From: Nonomuraea sp. PA05
GTDB lineage: Bacteria; Actinomycetota; Actinomycetes; Streptosporangiales; Streptosporangiaceae
Length of the DNA: 64,000 nt
Direction: 5' to 3'
Assembly (NCBI RefSeq): GCF_008086045.1
Contig: NZ_VSEY01000024.1
Span: forward strand, 62,001 to 126,000
Made by a program: the position numbers and the translations under genes. The notes beneath the pieces were generated by a model that saw only the letters and a list, made by a program, of their open reading frames with translations, was not told the DNA's origin and made no database searches. Positions 55,646 to 64,000 of this stretch are shown here, piece by piece; within the stretch, counting starts at the first letter, position 1; every line of letters begins with the position of its first letter.

Positions 55646-56389
55646 TCAGGCGAACTTGCTCTTCGGCCGCTCCTGGAGCTCGCCGTCCACGTACACGTCG
55701 AGCTTCTCGTCGTAGAACGCGATCAGCCCGGCGACCCTCGTGCTCTCCGGCAGCGGCGTCCGGTACGACCACGCCAGGTCCTTCTTGCCGTTGACCGACC
55801 AGTACTCCGCCGTCCCCTTGTAGGGGCAGTGCGTGGCGGTGTCGGTGTGCTCCAGCAGGTCCAGCCGCACATCGGTCTTCGGCAGGTAGTACCGGACGGG
55901 CAGGCCGGTCTCGAAGAGGACGCGCGGGTTGCGGGAGTCGGCCACGGTCACGCCGTCCACCTCGATCCGCACGTGCCGCGAACTGGGCAGGATGTCCACC
56001 CTCGTGTACGGGTCGCGCGGGTGGAAGAACACCTCCTCGTCCTCCTCGAACCAGGCGTCCATCGCGTCCCACTCGAAACGGACGTAGCCCCGGATCTGCT
56101 CCAGCGGCGAGTCCGGGTAGGCCAGCGCCGCGTCCGCGGCCTCGGCGGTGCCCGACGTGACGGTGTAGACGACCGCGTCGCCCCTGCTCGGGGAGTGCTT
56201 GGTGGCTCCCGTGGCCTTCAGCGCGGACTCGTCCACGTCGGCCAGGGGGAAGTAGTAGGTGGGGTAGTACGGGACTTCCCACACCAGGAGGGCGGCGGTG
56301 GTGTCGGCCACCACCCGTCCGCCCAGGTAGGTCCGCACGCGCTTGGCCGTGTGCTCGACACGCACCCGGCCGCGGTTCTTGGCATCCAT
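55646..56389 (-). CDS. Tandem DUF427 protein
   Basis: The 247-residue protein has two DUF427 copies, the first about 10-100 (VRVEHTAKRVRTYLGGRVVADT, VPYYPTYYFPLADV) and the second about 130-240 (HVRIEVDGVTVADS, LPVRYYLPKTDVRLDLL, THCPYKGTAEYWSV). The fold is a small beta structure of unknown activity. No signal peptide. Length is normal for the two-domain form. Confidence 0.9.
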   Translation of the reverse strand: MDAKNRGRVRVEHTAKRVRTYLGGRVVADTTAALLVWEVPYYPTYYFPLADVDESALKATGATKHSPSRGDAVVYTVTSGTAEAADAALAYPDSPLEQIRGYVRFEWDAMDAWFEEDEEVFFHPRDPYTRVDILPSSRHVRIEVDGVTVADSRNPRVLFETGLPVRYYLPKTDVRLDLLEHTDTATHCPYKGTAEYWSVNGKKDLAWSYRTPLPESTRVAGLIAFYDEKLDVYVDGELQERPKSKFA

Positions 56390-56431
56390 GTTCGCGGCAA
56401 CCCCGGCGGCGACCCCGCTATTCCGGTGCCG

Positions 56432-57031
56432 CTAGCTCACACCGAAGGCGGCCAGCGTCGCCCAGGTCGTGAGCGTGCCGACCGCGGCCCCGGCCGCCAC
56501 CTGGGGCCAGGTGTGGTGCGTGAGACGCACCCTGGCCCAGCACACCAGCGCCACGACGGCGGCCCCCACCAGCGCGGCCGGCCAGGCTGGCAGCACGTGG
56601 GCGAACACCACGACCGTGCCGGCGGAGACGGCGGCGTGGAAGGAGATCTTCCAGCGCAGCGTGATCGGCACGGTCACGCCCAGCGCGACCAGCATCGCCG
56701 TCACCGTCGCCACCAGCAGCGTCGGCGCGCCCAGCACGACCAGCAGCGCCAGCGCCACCAGCACGGCCGCCACGGCCGCGAGCAGGGGGCCGGTGCGGCG
56801 GGCGCGGTCCACGATGTGGTGGGAGTCGAGGCGGCCCGAGCGGACGCCCAGCGCGATCACCGCCGCCGGCACGCCGCCGCAGAACGCCGAGGCCACCAGG
56901 CCCCACACTGCGCCCTGCCAGCCCTGGGCCAGGAGGCCGACCAGCGGGGGCATGAGGATCACCAGCACCTGGGGTGCCAGGACATCCGTCACCCGCTTCG
57001 CTACCAGGTCGGCCGTCATGTCAGGAAACAT
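56432..57031 (-). CDS. PAP2-like membrane protein
   Basis: The 199-residue protein has about six hydrophobic helices. KISFHAAVSAGTVVVF and WARVRLTHHTWPQVAAGAAVG correspond to the PSGH-like and SR-H motifs of PAP2 phosphatases in a weakened form; the N-terminal Lys/Arg motif is RTGPLL-like only. It may be a lipid phosphate phosphatase or an inactive relative. It lies 42 bp upstream of the DUF427 gene on the same strand. Confidence 0.75.
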   Translation of the reverse strand: MFPDMTADLVAKRVTDVLAPQVLVILMPPLVGLLAQGWQGAVWGLVASAFCGGVPAAVIALGVRSGRLDSHHIVDRARRTGPLLAAVAAVLVALALLVVLGAPTLLVATVTAMLVALGVTVPITLRWKISFHAAVSAGTVVVFAHVLPAWPAALVGAAVVALVCWARVRLTHHTWPQVAAGAAVGTLTTWATLAAFGVS

Positions 57032-57073
57032 TACGCGATCATGGGGGCTGTCCCGTCCAACGGGGTCTGCGAC

Positions 57074-58486
57074 TCAGGGTCCCGTGCGGCGGCGGTGGCG
57101 GGCCGGGCGGTCCGGCACGGGGGACGGCTCGGGGTGCGCAGGCGGGCCGGGGCGAGGGCGCGGCGTGAAGAAGTCGTCGCGATCGGGCGGGCGCGAGAAG
57201 AAGTCGTCGGGCTCGGGCGGGCGCGAGAAGAAGTCCTCCCCCTCGGAGTCGTGCCCGGGGTCGTGCCCGGAGTCGTGCCCGGGGTCATGGCCGGAGTCGT
57301 GCGCGGTCACGGGGCTCGTGTGGCTCCGGGACGCGATCAGCGCGGCCAGCGCCGTCGTGATGGGAACGGCCGCGATGAGCCCCAGCGTGCCCACGATGCT
57401 CCGCACGATCTCCTGCGCGATGACCGGCGTCGACATCACCTCCCCCAGCGGCTGGTCCCCGATGCTGAACAGCAGCAGCAGCGGCAGAGAGGCTCCCGCG
57501 TACGCCAGGATGATCGTGTTGATCACCGACGCGATGTGCGCGCGCCCGATCCGGCTGGCCGCCCGGTACAGGCGGGCGAAGCCGTAGGACGGGTTGGCGT
57601 GGGCCAGCTCGGCCACCGTGACCGACTGCGTGACCGTGACGTCGTCGAGCACGCCGAGCGCCCCGATGATGATGCTGGCCAGCAGCAGCCCCTGCGTGTC
57701 GATGGACAGGCTCATGTCCAGGGCGAGCGCGCTGTCGTCGGTGATCCCGTTCAGCCGGGCGAACCCCAGCGCCAGGTACGACAGCGCCCCCGTCAGCGCC
57801 AGGCTGGCCAGCGTCCCGAGCACGGCGACGGACGTGGACAGCGAGAAGCCGTGCGTGAGGTAAAGCACCGCCAGCATGATCGCCGCCGCGCCCACGATGG
57901 CCACCAGCATGGGCGGCCGCCCCTCCAGGATGCCGGGGATCACGAACGTCAGCAGCAGCACGAACGTGACCGCCAGCCCCACCAGCGCCGTCACCCCGCG
58001 CCACCGCCCGAAGGCGATCACCGCCAGCGCGAACGCGGCCCCGAACAGCCACAGCGGCATCGACCGGTCGTGGTCGGAGATCTGGTAGGTGCCGTCGGCC
58101 CCGCGCAGCAGGATCACGTCGTCGTCCGCGGCGAAGTGCTGCGCGCCCGGCCCGCTGGGCAGCCGCAGCTCGACGTCCTGCCCCGCGTCGGGCCCGTCGC
58201 CCACCTTGACGACGGCGTTCCCGCAGGTGGCCGGGTCAGGCTGGGGCGAACCCTCAAGCGCGGCCGGGCAGGTCTTGAGCGTGACGCTGACGACCGTGCC
58301 GCTCAGCCGCTGCACACCCGACTCCGCCGGCGCCGCCGCCTGCCCGCCGCCGGGCCCGCCGCCGGGCCAGAGCCACACCAGGGCGGCCAGCGTGACGACG
58401 GCCAGCGGCACCAGGACGGCCAGGCCCGCCACCACGGTGCGGCGCGAGCTGGGAAGGGCGGTGCCGTGCGCGTGGTTGGCGCCCAT
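57074..58486 (-). CDS. YibE/F-family membrane protein
   Basis: The 470-residue protein has an N-terminal membrane helix (SRRTVVAGLAVLVPLAVVTLAALVWLW), an external beta domain of about 110 residues (VVSVTLKTCPAALEG), and about seven helices with the YibE/F marks GILEGRPPMLVAIVGA, LASIIIGALGVLDDVTVTQ and ANPSYGFARLYRAASRIGRAHIASVINTI (in part). The cytosolic tail is low complexity, with GHDS/GHDP repeats and repeated DDFFSRPP. The function of the family is unknown. ATG 58486 is the first start that fits; a DUF72 gene is divergent. Confidence 0.88.
   Translation of the reverse strand: MGANHAHGTALPSSRRTVVAGLAVLVPLAVVTLAALVWLWPGGGPGGGQAAAPAESGVQRLSGTVVSVTLKTCPAALEGSPQPDPATCGNAVVKVGDGPDAGQDVELRLPSGPGAQHFAADDDVILLRGADGTYQISDHDRSMPLWLFGAAFALAVIAFGRWRGVTALVGLAVTFVLLLTFVIPGILEGRPPMLVAIVGAAAIMLAVLYLTHGFSLSTSVAVLGTLASLALTGALSYLALGFARLNGITDDSALALDMSLSIDTQGLLLASIIIGALGVLDDVTVTQSVTVAELAHANPSYGFARLYRAASRIGRAHIASVINTIILAYAGASLPLLLLFSIGDQPLGEVMSTPVIAQEIVRSIVGTLGLIAAVPITTALAALIASRSHTSPVTAHDSGHDPGHDSGHDPGHDSEGEDFFSRPPEPDDFFSRPPDRDDFFTPRPRPGPPAHPEPSPVPDRPARHRRRTGP
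57245..57304 (-). repeat. 12-bp in-frame repeat (GHDS/GHDP) in YibE/F tail
   Basis: Five units of ggagtcgtgccc or ggggtcgtgccc encode alternating GHDS and GHDP. A neighbouring longer duplication (about 57165-57240) repeats the DDFFSRPP segment. Confidence 0.85.
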
Positions 58487-58561
58487 TGCGTGAAAAATCC
58501 TCTCGGCTGATGAACTAGGACAGTTGTACTGCACGTGGCCCCATGGGGTAGGCGAGATGCC

Positions 58562-59269
58562 ATGACATGGCTGGTGGGCACGTCCGGGTGGCAGTACAAG
58601 GACTGGCGCGGGGTGCTGTACCCGGAGGGCGTGCCGCAGCGGCTCTGGCTGGAGACGTACGCGGCCGAGTTCGGCACCGTGGAGAGCAACAACGCCTTCT
58701 ACCGCCTGCCGAGCCTGGAGTCGTTCGCCGCCTGGCGCGACCGTACGCCGCCGGGTTTCGTGATGGCCGTGAAGGCCAGCAGGTTCCTCACCCACATCAA
58801 GCGGCTGGAGGAGCCGGAGGAGCCGGTCGCGCGGCTGATGGGCGCCGCCGCCGGGCTGAAGGAGAAGCTCGGCCCGATCCTGCTGCAGCTCCCGCCGACG
58901 CTCAAGGCCGACCCCGACCGGCTGGACCGGTGCCTGAGCTGCTTCCCCGAGGGCGTGCGGGTGGCCGTGGAGCCGCGCCACGAGTCCTGGTGGACGGCGG
59001 AGGTGCGGGGGCTGCTGTCCGCGCGTTCGGCCGCGCTGTGCTGGGCCGACCGGCTGGGCCGGCCGGTGACCCCGCTGTGGCGTACGGCGGGGTGGGGCTA
59101 TCTGCGGCTGCACCAGGGCAGGTCCGGCTTCTCGTACGGCGAGCAGGCGCTGCGCACCTGGGCCGGCCGGGTGCGCGAGGCGGGCTGGGACGACTCCTTC
59201 GTGTACTTCAACAACGACCCTGGAGGGGCGGCCGTGCGTAACGCGAGACTGTTTGCCAGACTCGGCTAG
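58562..59269 (+). CDS. DUF72 TIM-barrel protein
   Basis: The 235-residue protein is typical of the DUF72 (YecE) family: MTWLVGTSGWQYKDWRG, FGTVESNNAFYRLPS, FVMAVKASRFLTHIKRL, LGPILLQLPP, VAVEPRHESWW and DSFVYFNNDPGG. No activity is established. ATG 58562 fits the family start and has AGGCGAG upstream. The stop shares its G with the GTG of corA. Confidence 0.92.
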   Translation: MTWLVGTSGWQYKDWRGVLYPEGVPQRLWLETYAAEFGTVESNNAFYRLPSLESFAAWRDRTPPGFVMAVKASRFLTHIKRLEEPEEPVARLMGAAAGLKEKLGPILLQLPPTLKADPDRLDRCLSCFPEGVRVAVEPRHESWWTAEVRGLLSARSAALCWADRLGRPVTPLWRTAGWGYLRLHQGRSGFSYGEQALRTWAGRVREAGWDDSFVYFNNDPGGAAVRNARLFARLG

Positions 59270-60237
59270 TGCATACGCGGCTGTACAGGAACGGCGTCCT
59301 GGAGAAGGAGGGCTTCCCGGTCGAGGAGGTCTCCGACCACGTGGCGGACCCGGAGAACGTGGTCTGGTTCGACCTGTGCGCCCCGACGCCCGAGCAGCTC
59401 GGCGTGATCAGTGAGGAGCTGGGGCTGCACGAGCTGGCGGTCGAGGACGTCCTGTCCGACCACCAGCGGCCGAAGGTGGACGTCTACGACAACCACCTGT
59501 TCATCACGGTGTACGGGCTCTACTCCGAGAACGACCGGCTCGTCCCCGTCGAGGTGAACGTCTTCGTCACCGGGAACGCCCTGGTCACCGTGCGGGAGAA
59601 CGACCACTTCGACATCGGCGGGGTGGTCAGGCGCTGGGACGCCGCCTCCCGGATGGCCTGCCACGGCGTGACGTTCCTGCTGCACGGCCTGCTCGACTAC
59701 GTCGTCGACCAGCACTTCGACCTCGTGCAGGACCTCGACGGGAAGGTCGAGGCGATGGAGGAGGGCCTGTTCGTGCAGGGCATCCGCGAGAGCAGGCAAC
59801 TGCAGCACTCCATGTACCTGCTGCGCAGGGACACCACCAAGCTGCGCCGGGTCACCTTCCCGATGCGGGAGGTGATCGGCACGCTGCTGCGCCGCGACCA
59901 GGACCTGATCGCCGACCCGGTGATGAAGCCGTACTACGAGGACGTGCACGACCACGTGCTACGCGTCATCGAGTGGGTGGAGTCGATCCGCGACATGCTG
60001 GCGAACGTCCGCGAGACCCGCCTGTCGCAGCAGGGCTTCCGGCTGAACGAGATCATGAAGCGGGTCACGAGCTGGGCCGCGATCATCGCCGTGCCCACCG
60101 CGATCACCGGCTTCTACGGCCAGAACGTGCCCTATCCGGGGTCGGGCGACCCCCTGGGGTTCTGGACGTCCTCGGTGCTGGTGGCGCTGGCGTCATCGGG
60201 ACTGTACGCCGTGTTCAAGAAGAAGGACTGGTTGTAG
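59269..60237 (+). CDS. corA: CorA-family Mg2+ (divalent cation) channel
   Basis: The 322-residue protein has a cytosolic alpha/beta domain (VEDVLSDHQRPKVDVYDNHLFIT; VNVFVTGNALVTVRENDHFD), a long stalk helix (FRLNEIMKRVTSWAAIIAVPTAITGFYG) and a second membrane helix ending KKKDWL. The selectivity loop reads YGQN rather than the usual YGMN. It probably forms a pentameric channel for Mg2+ or a related ion. The start is GTG 59269, overlapping the DUF72 stop by one base. The 3' end overlaps the convergent DUF1850 gene. Confidence 0.9.
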   Translation: MHTRLYRNGVLEKEGFPVEEVSDHVADPENVVWFDLCAPTPEQLGVISEELGLHELAVEDVLSDHQRPKVDVYDNHLFITVYGLYSENDRLVPVEVNVFVTGNALVTVRENDHFDIGGVVRRWDAASRMACHGVTFLLHGLLDYVVDQHFDLVQDLDGKVEAMEEGLFVQGIRESRQLQHSMYLLRRDTTKLRRVTFPMREVIGTLLRRDQDLIADPVMKPYYEDVHDHVLRVIEWVESIRDMLANVRETRLSQQGFRLNEIMKRVTSWAAIIAVPTAITGFYGQNVPYPGSGDPLGFWTSSVLVALASSGLYAVFKKKDWL

Positions 60238-60693
60238 GGCCGCGAACGCGCGGGGGCACGGCCGGCTCGCGGGCTGCCGGGTGAGCGCGAGCGACAGGCG
60301 CACCTCGCTCGCGCCCGTGGCCGGGTAGAGGGGCAGGCAGCGGCCGTCCGCGATGACCGTCCTGCGGCCGATCGAGGTGGTGAGCAGCGACAGCTCCGCG
60401 TACGTGGCGGGCTCGGCCGGCCGCAGCAGCCACAGGCCGCCCGGCAGGCGCACCCGCTGCCCCTCGACCGCGTAGTAGTCCAGCACGCCCTCGTTGACCG
60501 ACACCACGGCCCGCATGGTGAAGCGCCCGCCCGCCACGGTGAACACCTCGGCGGCGGGCGCCCGGTAGATCGAATGCACGTAGGCGAGGGCGAAGCCGCG
60601 CGTCACGGGCAGGCCGTTGACGGCCGGGCACCCGGCTCCGTCGCCGGAGCCGAGCGTCAGCGCCACCGTCAGCGCCAGGAGCAGGCGGATCAG
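60193..60693 (-). CDS. DUF1850 protein, accessory of TRAP-TAXI transporter
   Basis: The protein has the DUF1850 pattern LAYVHSIYRAPAAEVFTV followed by FTMRAVVSVNEGVLDYYAV. The only ATG-like or GTG start (60666) would cut off its signal peptide. Reading back gives LIRLLLALTVALTLGSG from a CTG at 60693 that overlaps the TAXI gene stop (CTGA), so CTG is the likely start. DUF1850 genes usually follow TRAP-TAXI genes as here. Role unknown, probably outside the membrane. The 3' end overlaps corA by 45 bp. Confidence 0.7.
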   Translation of the reverse strand: MIRLLLALTVALTLGSGDGAGCPAVNGLPVTRGFALAYVHSIYRAPAAEVFTVAGGRFTMRAVVSVNEGVLDYYAVEGQRVRLPGGLWLLRPAEPATYAELSLLTTSIGRRTVIADGRCLPLYPATGASEVRLSLALTRQPASRPCPRAFAALQPVLLLEHGVQSR

Positions 60694-61643
60694 CCCTTCT
60701 CCTTGTAGTAGCGCGCGGCCCCGGGGTGCAGCTCGACCGGGGCCACCTGCTGGCCGAGCGCCGGGTCGAGCTTCTTGGCCTCGGGGTGCACCTTGGCCAG
60801 CTCGTCCTTCTTGTCGAACAGGGTCTTGGTGATGTCGTGGGCGAGCTGCTCGTCCATGGAGTCGGGCACGAGCAGCACGTTCGCGATGCCGACGGTCTTG
60901 ACGGTGCCGGACAGGTTGTAGGTGGCGGCCATGTCCACGTCGAGCGAGACGTACTGCTGGCCGTAGGTGGACTGCATCTTGGCCAGCACGTCGCTGGTGT
61001 CGAGCATCTTCATGTCCGGCTTGCTGGTGGCCAGGTCGGTGATGCCGGACGTGGGCAGGCCGCCGACCCAGAAGAACGCGTCGATCGTGTCGTCCTTGAC
61101 GGCCTGCACCGACTCGTTGATGGAGAGCTGCTGCTTGGTGATGTCGGTGTCGGGGTTCAGCCCGGCCGCCTCCAGCACGCGCCTGGCCACGACCTGGGTG
61201 CCGGAGTTGGCGGGGCCGAGGGAGACGCGCTTGCCCTTCAGGTCGGCGACCTTGGCGGCCTCGACGCCGGGGGCGACGACGACGTGCGTGTAGTTGTCGT
61301 AGATGCGGGCGATGGCCTTGACCGGCTGCTTGGCGGTGAAGGTGTCCTTGCCGTTGACCGCGTCGGCGGCCGTGTCGGCCTGGGAGAACGCGATGTGCGC
61401 CTTGCCGGAGGCCAGCAGCTTGATGTTCTCGACGGAGGCCGAGGTGGCCGAGGCGATGGCGCGGGTGTTGGCGATGCTGGCCGAGAGCTGCTGGGCCAGG
61501 CCGCCGCCATAGACGTAGTAGACGCCCGACGTGCCACCCGTGGCGATCGACAGCCGGTTGCCCGAGCCGCCGCCCGCGCCACCGCCGCCGCAGCCCGCCG
61601 CCGCCAGGACGGCGGCGGCGACGATGATGAGGATCCGCTTCAC
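60690..61643 (-). CDS. TRAP transporter solute-binding lipoprotein, TAXI family
   Basis: The 317-residue protein has the lipoprotein signal MKRILIIVAAAVLAAAGC, then the TAXI pattern LSIATGGTSGVYYVYGGGLAQQLS, ATSASVENIKLLASGKAHIAFSQAD, LKGKRVSLGPANSGTQVVARRVLEAAG and IDAFFWVGGLPTSGI. It captures a substrate, often a carboxylate, and passes it to the fused TRAP permease encoded just upstream; the genes overlap by ATGA. The ligand is unknown. Confidence 0.95.
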   Translation of the reverse strand: MKRILIIVAAAVLAAAGCGGGGAGGGSGNRLSIATGGTSGVYYVYGGGLAQQLSASIANTRAIASATSASVENIKLLASGKAHIAFSQADTAADAVNGKDTFTAKQPVKAIARIYDNYTHVVVAPGVEAAKVADLKGKRVSLGPANSGTQVVARRVLEAAGLNPDTDITKQQLSINESVQAVKDDTIDAFFWVGGLPTSGITDLATSKPDMKMLDTSDVLAKMQSTYGQQYVSLDVDMAATYNLSGTVKTVGIANVLLVPDSMDEQLAHDITKTLFDKKDELAKVHPEAKKLDPALGQQVAPVELHPGAARYYKEKG

Positions 61644-63613
61644 GCTGCTTCCCTTCTCCTGCTTCTGATGAGGTGCACGGCGGCGGCCACGGCGAGCACG
61701 GCCAGGCCGGCGACGATGGGGACGGGTTCGAGGAACAGCAGCAGCACCGCGGCCACCGCCGCCAGCAGCCGTTCGGGCCAGGCGGCCAGCCCGCCGGTGG
61801 CCATGGCCAGGGCGGCCACCGCGACGGCCGACACCCCGGTCATCAGCAGCACGGTGCCGATCGGCCCCTGCCCGAGCAGCGCCTGCCCGTTGGGCGTCAG
61901 CACGAAGGCGAACGGCACCAGGAACGCCGGCAACGTGTAACGCCAGGTCATCATCATGGTCTTGTACGTGTTGCCGCCGGTGATCGCGGCCGCCGCGACC
62001 GCGGACAGCGCGGTGGGCGGGCTCACCTCCGAGAGCACCGCGTAGTAGAAGACGAACATGTACGCCTCGGGCCGGCTGACGCCGAGGTCGAAGAGCGCGG
62101 GCCCGATGATCACGGCCGCGATGATGAAGCTGGCCGTCACCGGGACGGCCAGGCCGAGCAGCAGCACCGCGATGGCGGCCATGGCGGTGGTGATGATCAG
62201 GCTGCCCGCGCCGATGTCCACGATGATGTCGGCCAGGTTCTGGCCGAGCCCGGTCAGCGTGATGGAGCCGACGATGATGCCCGCCGCCGCGCAGACGGCG
62301 GTCACCGGCAGCACCTCCAGGGCGCCCTTGGCCAGCGCCTGCCCGATCCGCTTGGGCCCCATCCGGTGCGCGGGGTCGAGGAACGACAGCAGGAACGCGA
62401 CCGCCGTGGCGATCACCACGGACTGGAACGCCGACCGGTCCAGCGCCATCAGCACGACGATGAGGATCAGCGAGCTGAAGTGGTAGCCGAAGCGCAGCAG
62501 CAGCCGGCCGATCCTGGGCGCGTCCACCTCGACGGCGCGGGTGCCGAAGCGGCGCGAGTCGATCTCGATGGCCAGGAAGATGCCGAGGTAGTACAGCAGC
62601 GTGGGGATGGTCGCGTACAGCAGCACCTGGAGGTAGTTGACGCCGAGGTACTCGGCGATGATGAACGCCGCCGCGCCCAGCGTGGGCGGCGACAGGATGG
62701 CGCCGATGCCGCCGGCGGCGAGCATGCCGCCCGCGGGCTCCCTCGGGTAGCCGGCCCGCCGCAGCACCGGCCAGGCGACGCTGCCCAGGCTGACGGTGGT
62801 GGCCACGCCGGAGCCCGACACGGTGCCGAGCAGGAAGCCGGCCGTGGTGACGGTGCGGCCGGGGGCGGCGCGGGACTTGCGGAAGGCGGCGAAGCTCAGG
62901 TCGATGAAGAACCTGCTGGCGCCCGAGTATTCGAGCACCGCGCCGTAGATGGTGAACAGGATGATGTAACTGGCCGCCACCTGCATGGGCACGCCGAAGA
63001 AACCTTCGGTGCCGGTGTAAAGCTGCGAGATGATTTGCCCGACATCAAACCCGGTGTGGCCAATAGTCCAGTCAATGGGTAAATATGCACCGTAGTAGGT
63101 GTAAAGGAGGAAAATGACGCAGATGATGGCGAAAGACCAGCCGACCGTACGGCGTACCGCCTCCAGCAGCAGCACCGTCAGCACCACGCCCGCCACGACG
63201 TCCAGGTCCGTCAGCGCCGCGCCGGAGCCGCGATCGCGGAACGCCTCGATGTCCAGCAGCGGGTAGAGCAGCACCGCCAGCGACGCCGCCGCCAGCAGCC
63301 AGTCGGCCACGCCCGGCCACTCCACCCGGGGCCCCGCCACCACCGCGGGCTCGGGCCGCCGTGACAGACGCCGAACGTACGGCGCGAGGCCCGAGCGGTA
63401 GCAGAGGAAGACCGGCGGCAGCGCCACCGCCAGGAACGTCATCCGGTGCTCGATCGCCTCGACCGGCCGGAACACCACCACCAGCGAATACGCCGACAGC
63501 AGCCCGCCCACGATCCACACGCCGAGTTTGAGCGGCCCGCCCAATTCACGTGCCGGACGTTCCTGTTCGTGAGCGGAGATCAGCTCTGACTCACGATCGC
63601 TCAGCTCGGTCAA
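61640..63613 (-). CDS. TRAP transporter fused permease (4TM/12TM)
   Basis: The 657-residue protein has about 17 hydrophobic helices. The N-terminal part corresponds to the small DctQ-type unit, and the main part to the DctM unit with FLLGTVSGSGVATTVSLGSVAWPVLRRAGYP, GGMLAAGGIGAILSPPTLGAAAFIIAEYL and PVTASFIIAAVIIGPALF. It drives uptake with a Na+ or H+ gradient. It is first in the operon with the TAXI protein and DUF1850. The start is GTG/ATG-type at 63613 with a hydrophilic N-terminal tail. Confidence 0.94.
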   Translation of the reverse strand: MTELSDRESELISAHEQERPARELGGPLKLGVWIVGGLLSAYSLVVVFRPVEAIEHRMTFLAVALPPVFLCYRSGLAPYVRRLSRRPEPAVVAGPRVEWPGVADWLLAAASLAVLLYPLLDIEAFRDRGSGAALTDLDVVAGVVLTVLLLEAVRRTVGWSFAIICVIFLLYTYYGAYLPIDWTIGHTGFDVGQIISQLYTGTEGFFGVPMQVAASYIILFTIYGAVLEYSGASRFFIDLSFAAFRKSRAAPGRTVTTAGFLLGTVSGSGVATTVSLGSVAWPVLRRAGYPREPAGGMLAAGGIGAILSPPTLGAAAFIIAEYLGVNYLQVLLYATIPTLLYYLGIFLAIEIDSRRFGTRAVEVDAPRIGRLLLRFGYHFSSLILIVVLMALDRSAFQSVVIATAVAFLLSFLDPAHRMGPKRIGQALAKGALEVLPVTAVCAAAGIIVGSITLTGLGQNLADIIVDIGAGSLIITTAMAAIAVLLLGLAVPVTASFIIAAVIIGPALFDLGVSRPEAYMFVFYYAVLSEVSPPTALSAVAAAAITGGNTYKTMMMTWRYTLPAFLVPFAFVLTPNGQALLGQGPIGTVLLMTGVSAVAVAALAMATGGLAAWPERLLAAVAAVLLLFLEPVPIVAGLAVLAVAAAVHLIRSRRREAA

Positions 63614-63705
63614 AATCCGGCCTCCCCGACCACGGCGTTGCAGCGGACTTTACGAGCCGTTCACATGATCAGGGAAGCCTCCGTTATCCATTTGATTTCC
63701 GCTCG
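63614..63705 (-). promoter_or_regulatory. Intergenic region between thrS-like gene and TRAP operon
   Basis: 92 bp, AT-richer than its surroundings, holding the TRAP operon start signals. No strong dyad or box was identified with certainty. Confidence 0.3.
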
Positions 63706-64000
63706 TCAGCCGAACGGTCGCGATTGTGCGGCCAACTGCTCGATCGGCACCTCCCCCGCCTGGCTCCCGTCGCGCAGCCGCACCGCCGCCCGCCCGCTCG
63801 CCACCTCGCGCGGCCCCACCACGAGCTGGTACGGCACCAGCCGGTGCGCCCTGATCCTGGCCCCGAGGCTGCCCCGGTCCGCGGGCGCCAGCTCGGCCCG
63901 CAGCCCGGCCGCCACGCAGCGGCGCAGCACCTCCGCGGCGGCGGGCGCCTCGGCGTCCGACAGCGGCAGCACCACCGCCTGCACGGGTGCCAGCCACGCG
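63706..64000 (-). CDS. thrS: Threonyl-tRNA synthetase, C-terminal part (gene runs off the window)
   Basis: 98 residues are visible, reading AWLAPVQAVVLPLSDA at the right edge. The anticodon-binding domain follows (LGARIRAHRLVPYQLVVGPREVASGRAAVRLRDG) and ends EQLAAQSRPFG. The WLAPVQ entry and LVVG-REV motif are those of ThrRS rather than ProRS. The catalytic domain lies outside, so it cannot be told whether this is the housekeeping gene or a second, resistance-type copy. Confidence 0.85.
   Translation of the reverse strand, partial: AWLAPVQAVVLPLSDAEAPAAAEVLRRCVAAGLRAELAPADRGSLGARIRAHRLVPYQLVVGPREVASGRAAVRLRDGSQAGEVPIEQLAAQSRPFG

Noticed and set aside
61640-63613. TRAP-TAXI operon as exporter of the NRPS product
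   Set aside because: TRAP systems are importers and the operon is 45 kb from the cluster with unrelated genes between.

Overview
The window is very GC-rich, densely coded, and shows the codon bias and gene set of a filamentous actinomycete. It has F420-type luciferase-like oxidoreductases, a Ser/Thr kinase, CGNR and TIGR03086 proteins, methylmalonyl-CoA mutase with MeaB, and modular NRPS genes. A Streptosporangiales or Nonomuraea-like host is plausible, but no marker here proves the genus.

Region 1 (1-16935) is the right part of a hybrid NRPS/PKS biosynthetic operon on the + strand. In order it holds: the end of an NRPS finishing C-T without an adenylation domain; a free-standing MupA/Atu3671-type luciferase-like monooxygenase; NRPS C-A-T-E; NRPS C-A-T-TE; NRPS C-A-T; an AT-less KS-ACP; and a P450. 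Most neighbours overlap by 1-4 nt (ATGA, GTGA, TGATG), which implies strong translational coupling. The E domain followed by a C domain that looks D-accepting, and the TE in the middle of the operon, suggest that assembly order differs from gene order. A VOC protein follows 9 bp after the P450.

Region 2 (17-31 kb) is mostly accessory and housekeeping. It contains an F420-type oxidoreductase, an APH-like kinase, a zinc-ribbon protein, a lipoprotein, an ABC-F ATPase with a long leader, a CGNR regulator, a FadD-type acyl-CoA synthetase, a small secreted protein, a hotdog thioesterase, a membrane acyltransferase with its TetR regulator, a GNAT-like protein and a PHP-type metallohydrolase.

Region 3 (31-41 kb) carries meaB, an inverted kinase gene, mutB and mutA, then a peptidoglycan amidase whose catalytic domain is interrupted by a 289-residue intein, and mtnA. 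The intein is the most striking single feature of the window.

Region 4 (41-64 kb) holds a CASTOR/POLLUX-like channel divergent from a DUF5925 AAA ATPase; a DUF6493/SWIM pair; a C39-S9-M20 peptidase operon; an FAD monooxygenase divergent from a TetR regulator with palindromic operators; DUF427, PAP2-like and YibE/F membrane proteins; DUF72; CorA; a TRAP-TAXI transporter with DUF1850; and the 3' end of a threonyl-tRNA synthetase gene.

A theme across the window is in-frame tandem repeats with 9, 12, 15 or 24 bp units inside at least nine genes. A 44-bp triplication between two biosynthetic genes has also copied a ribosome-binding site and start codon.
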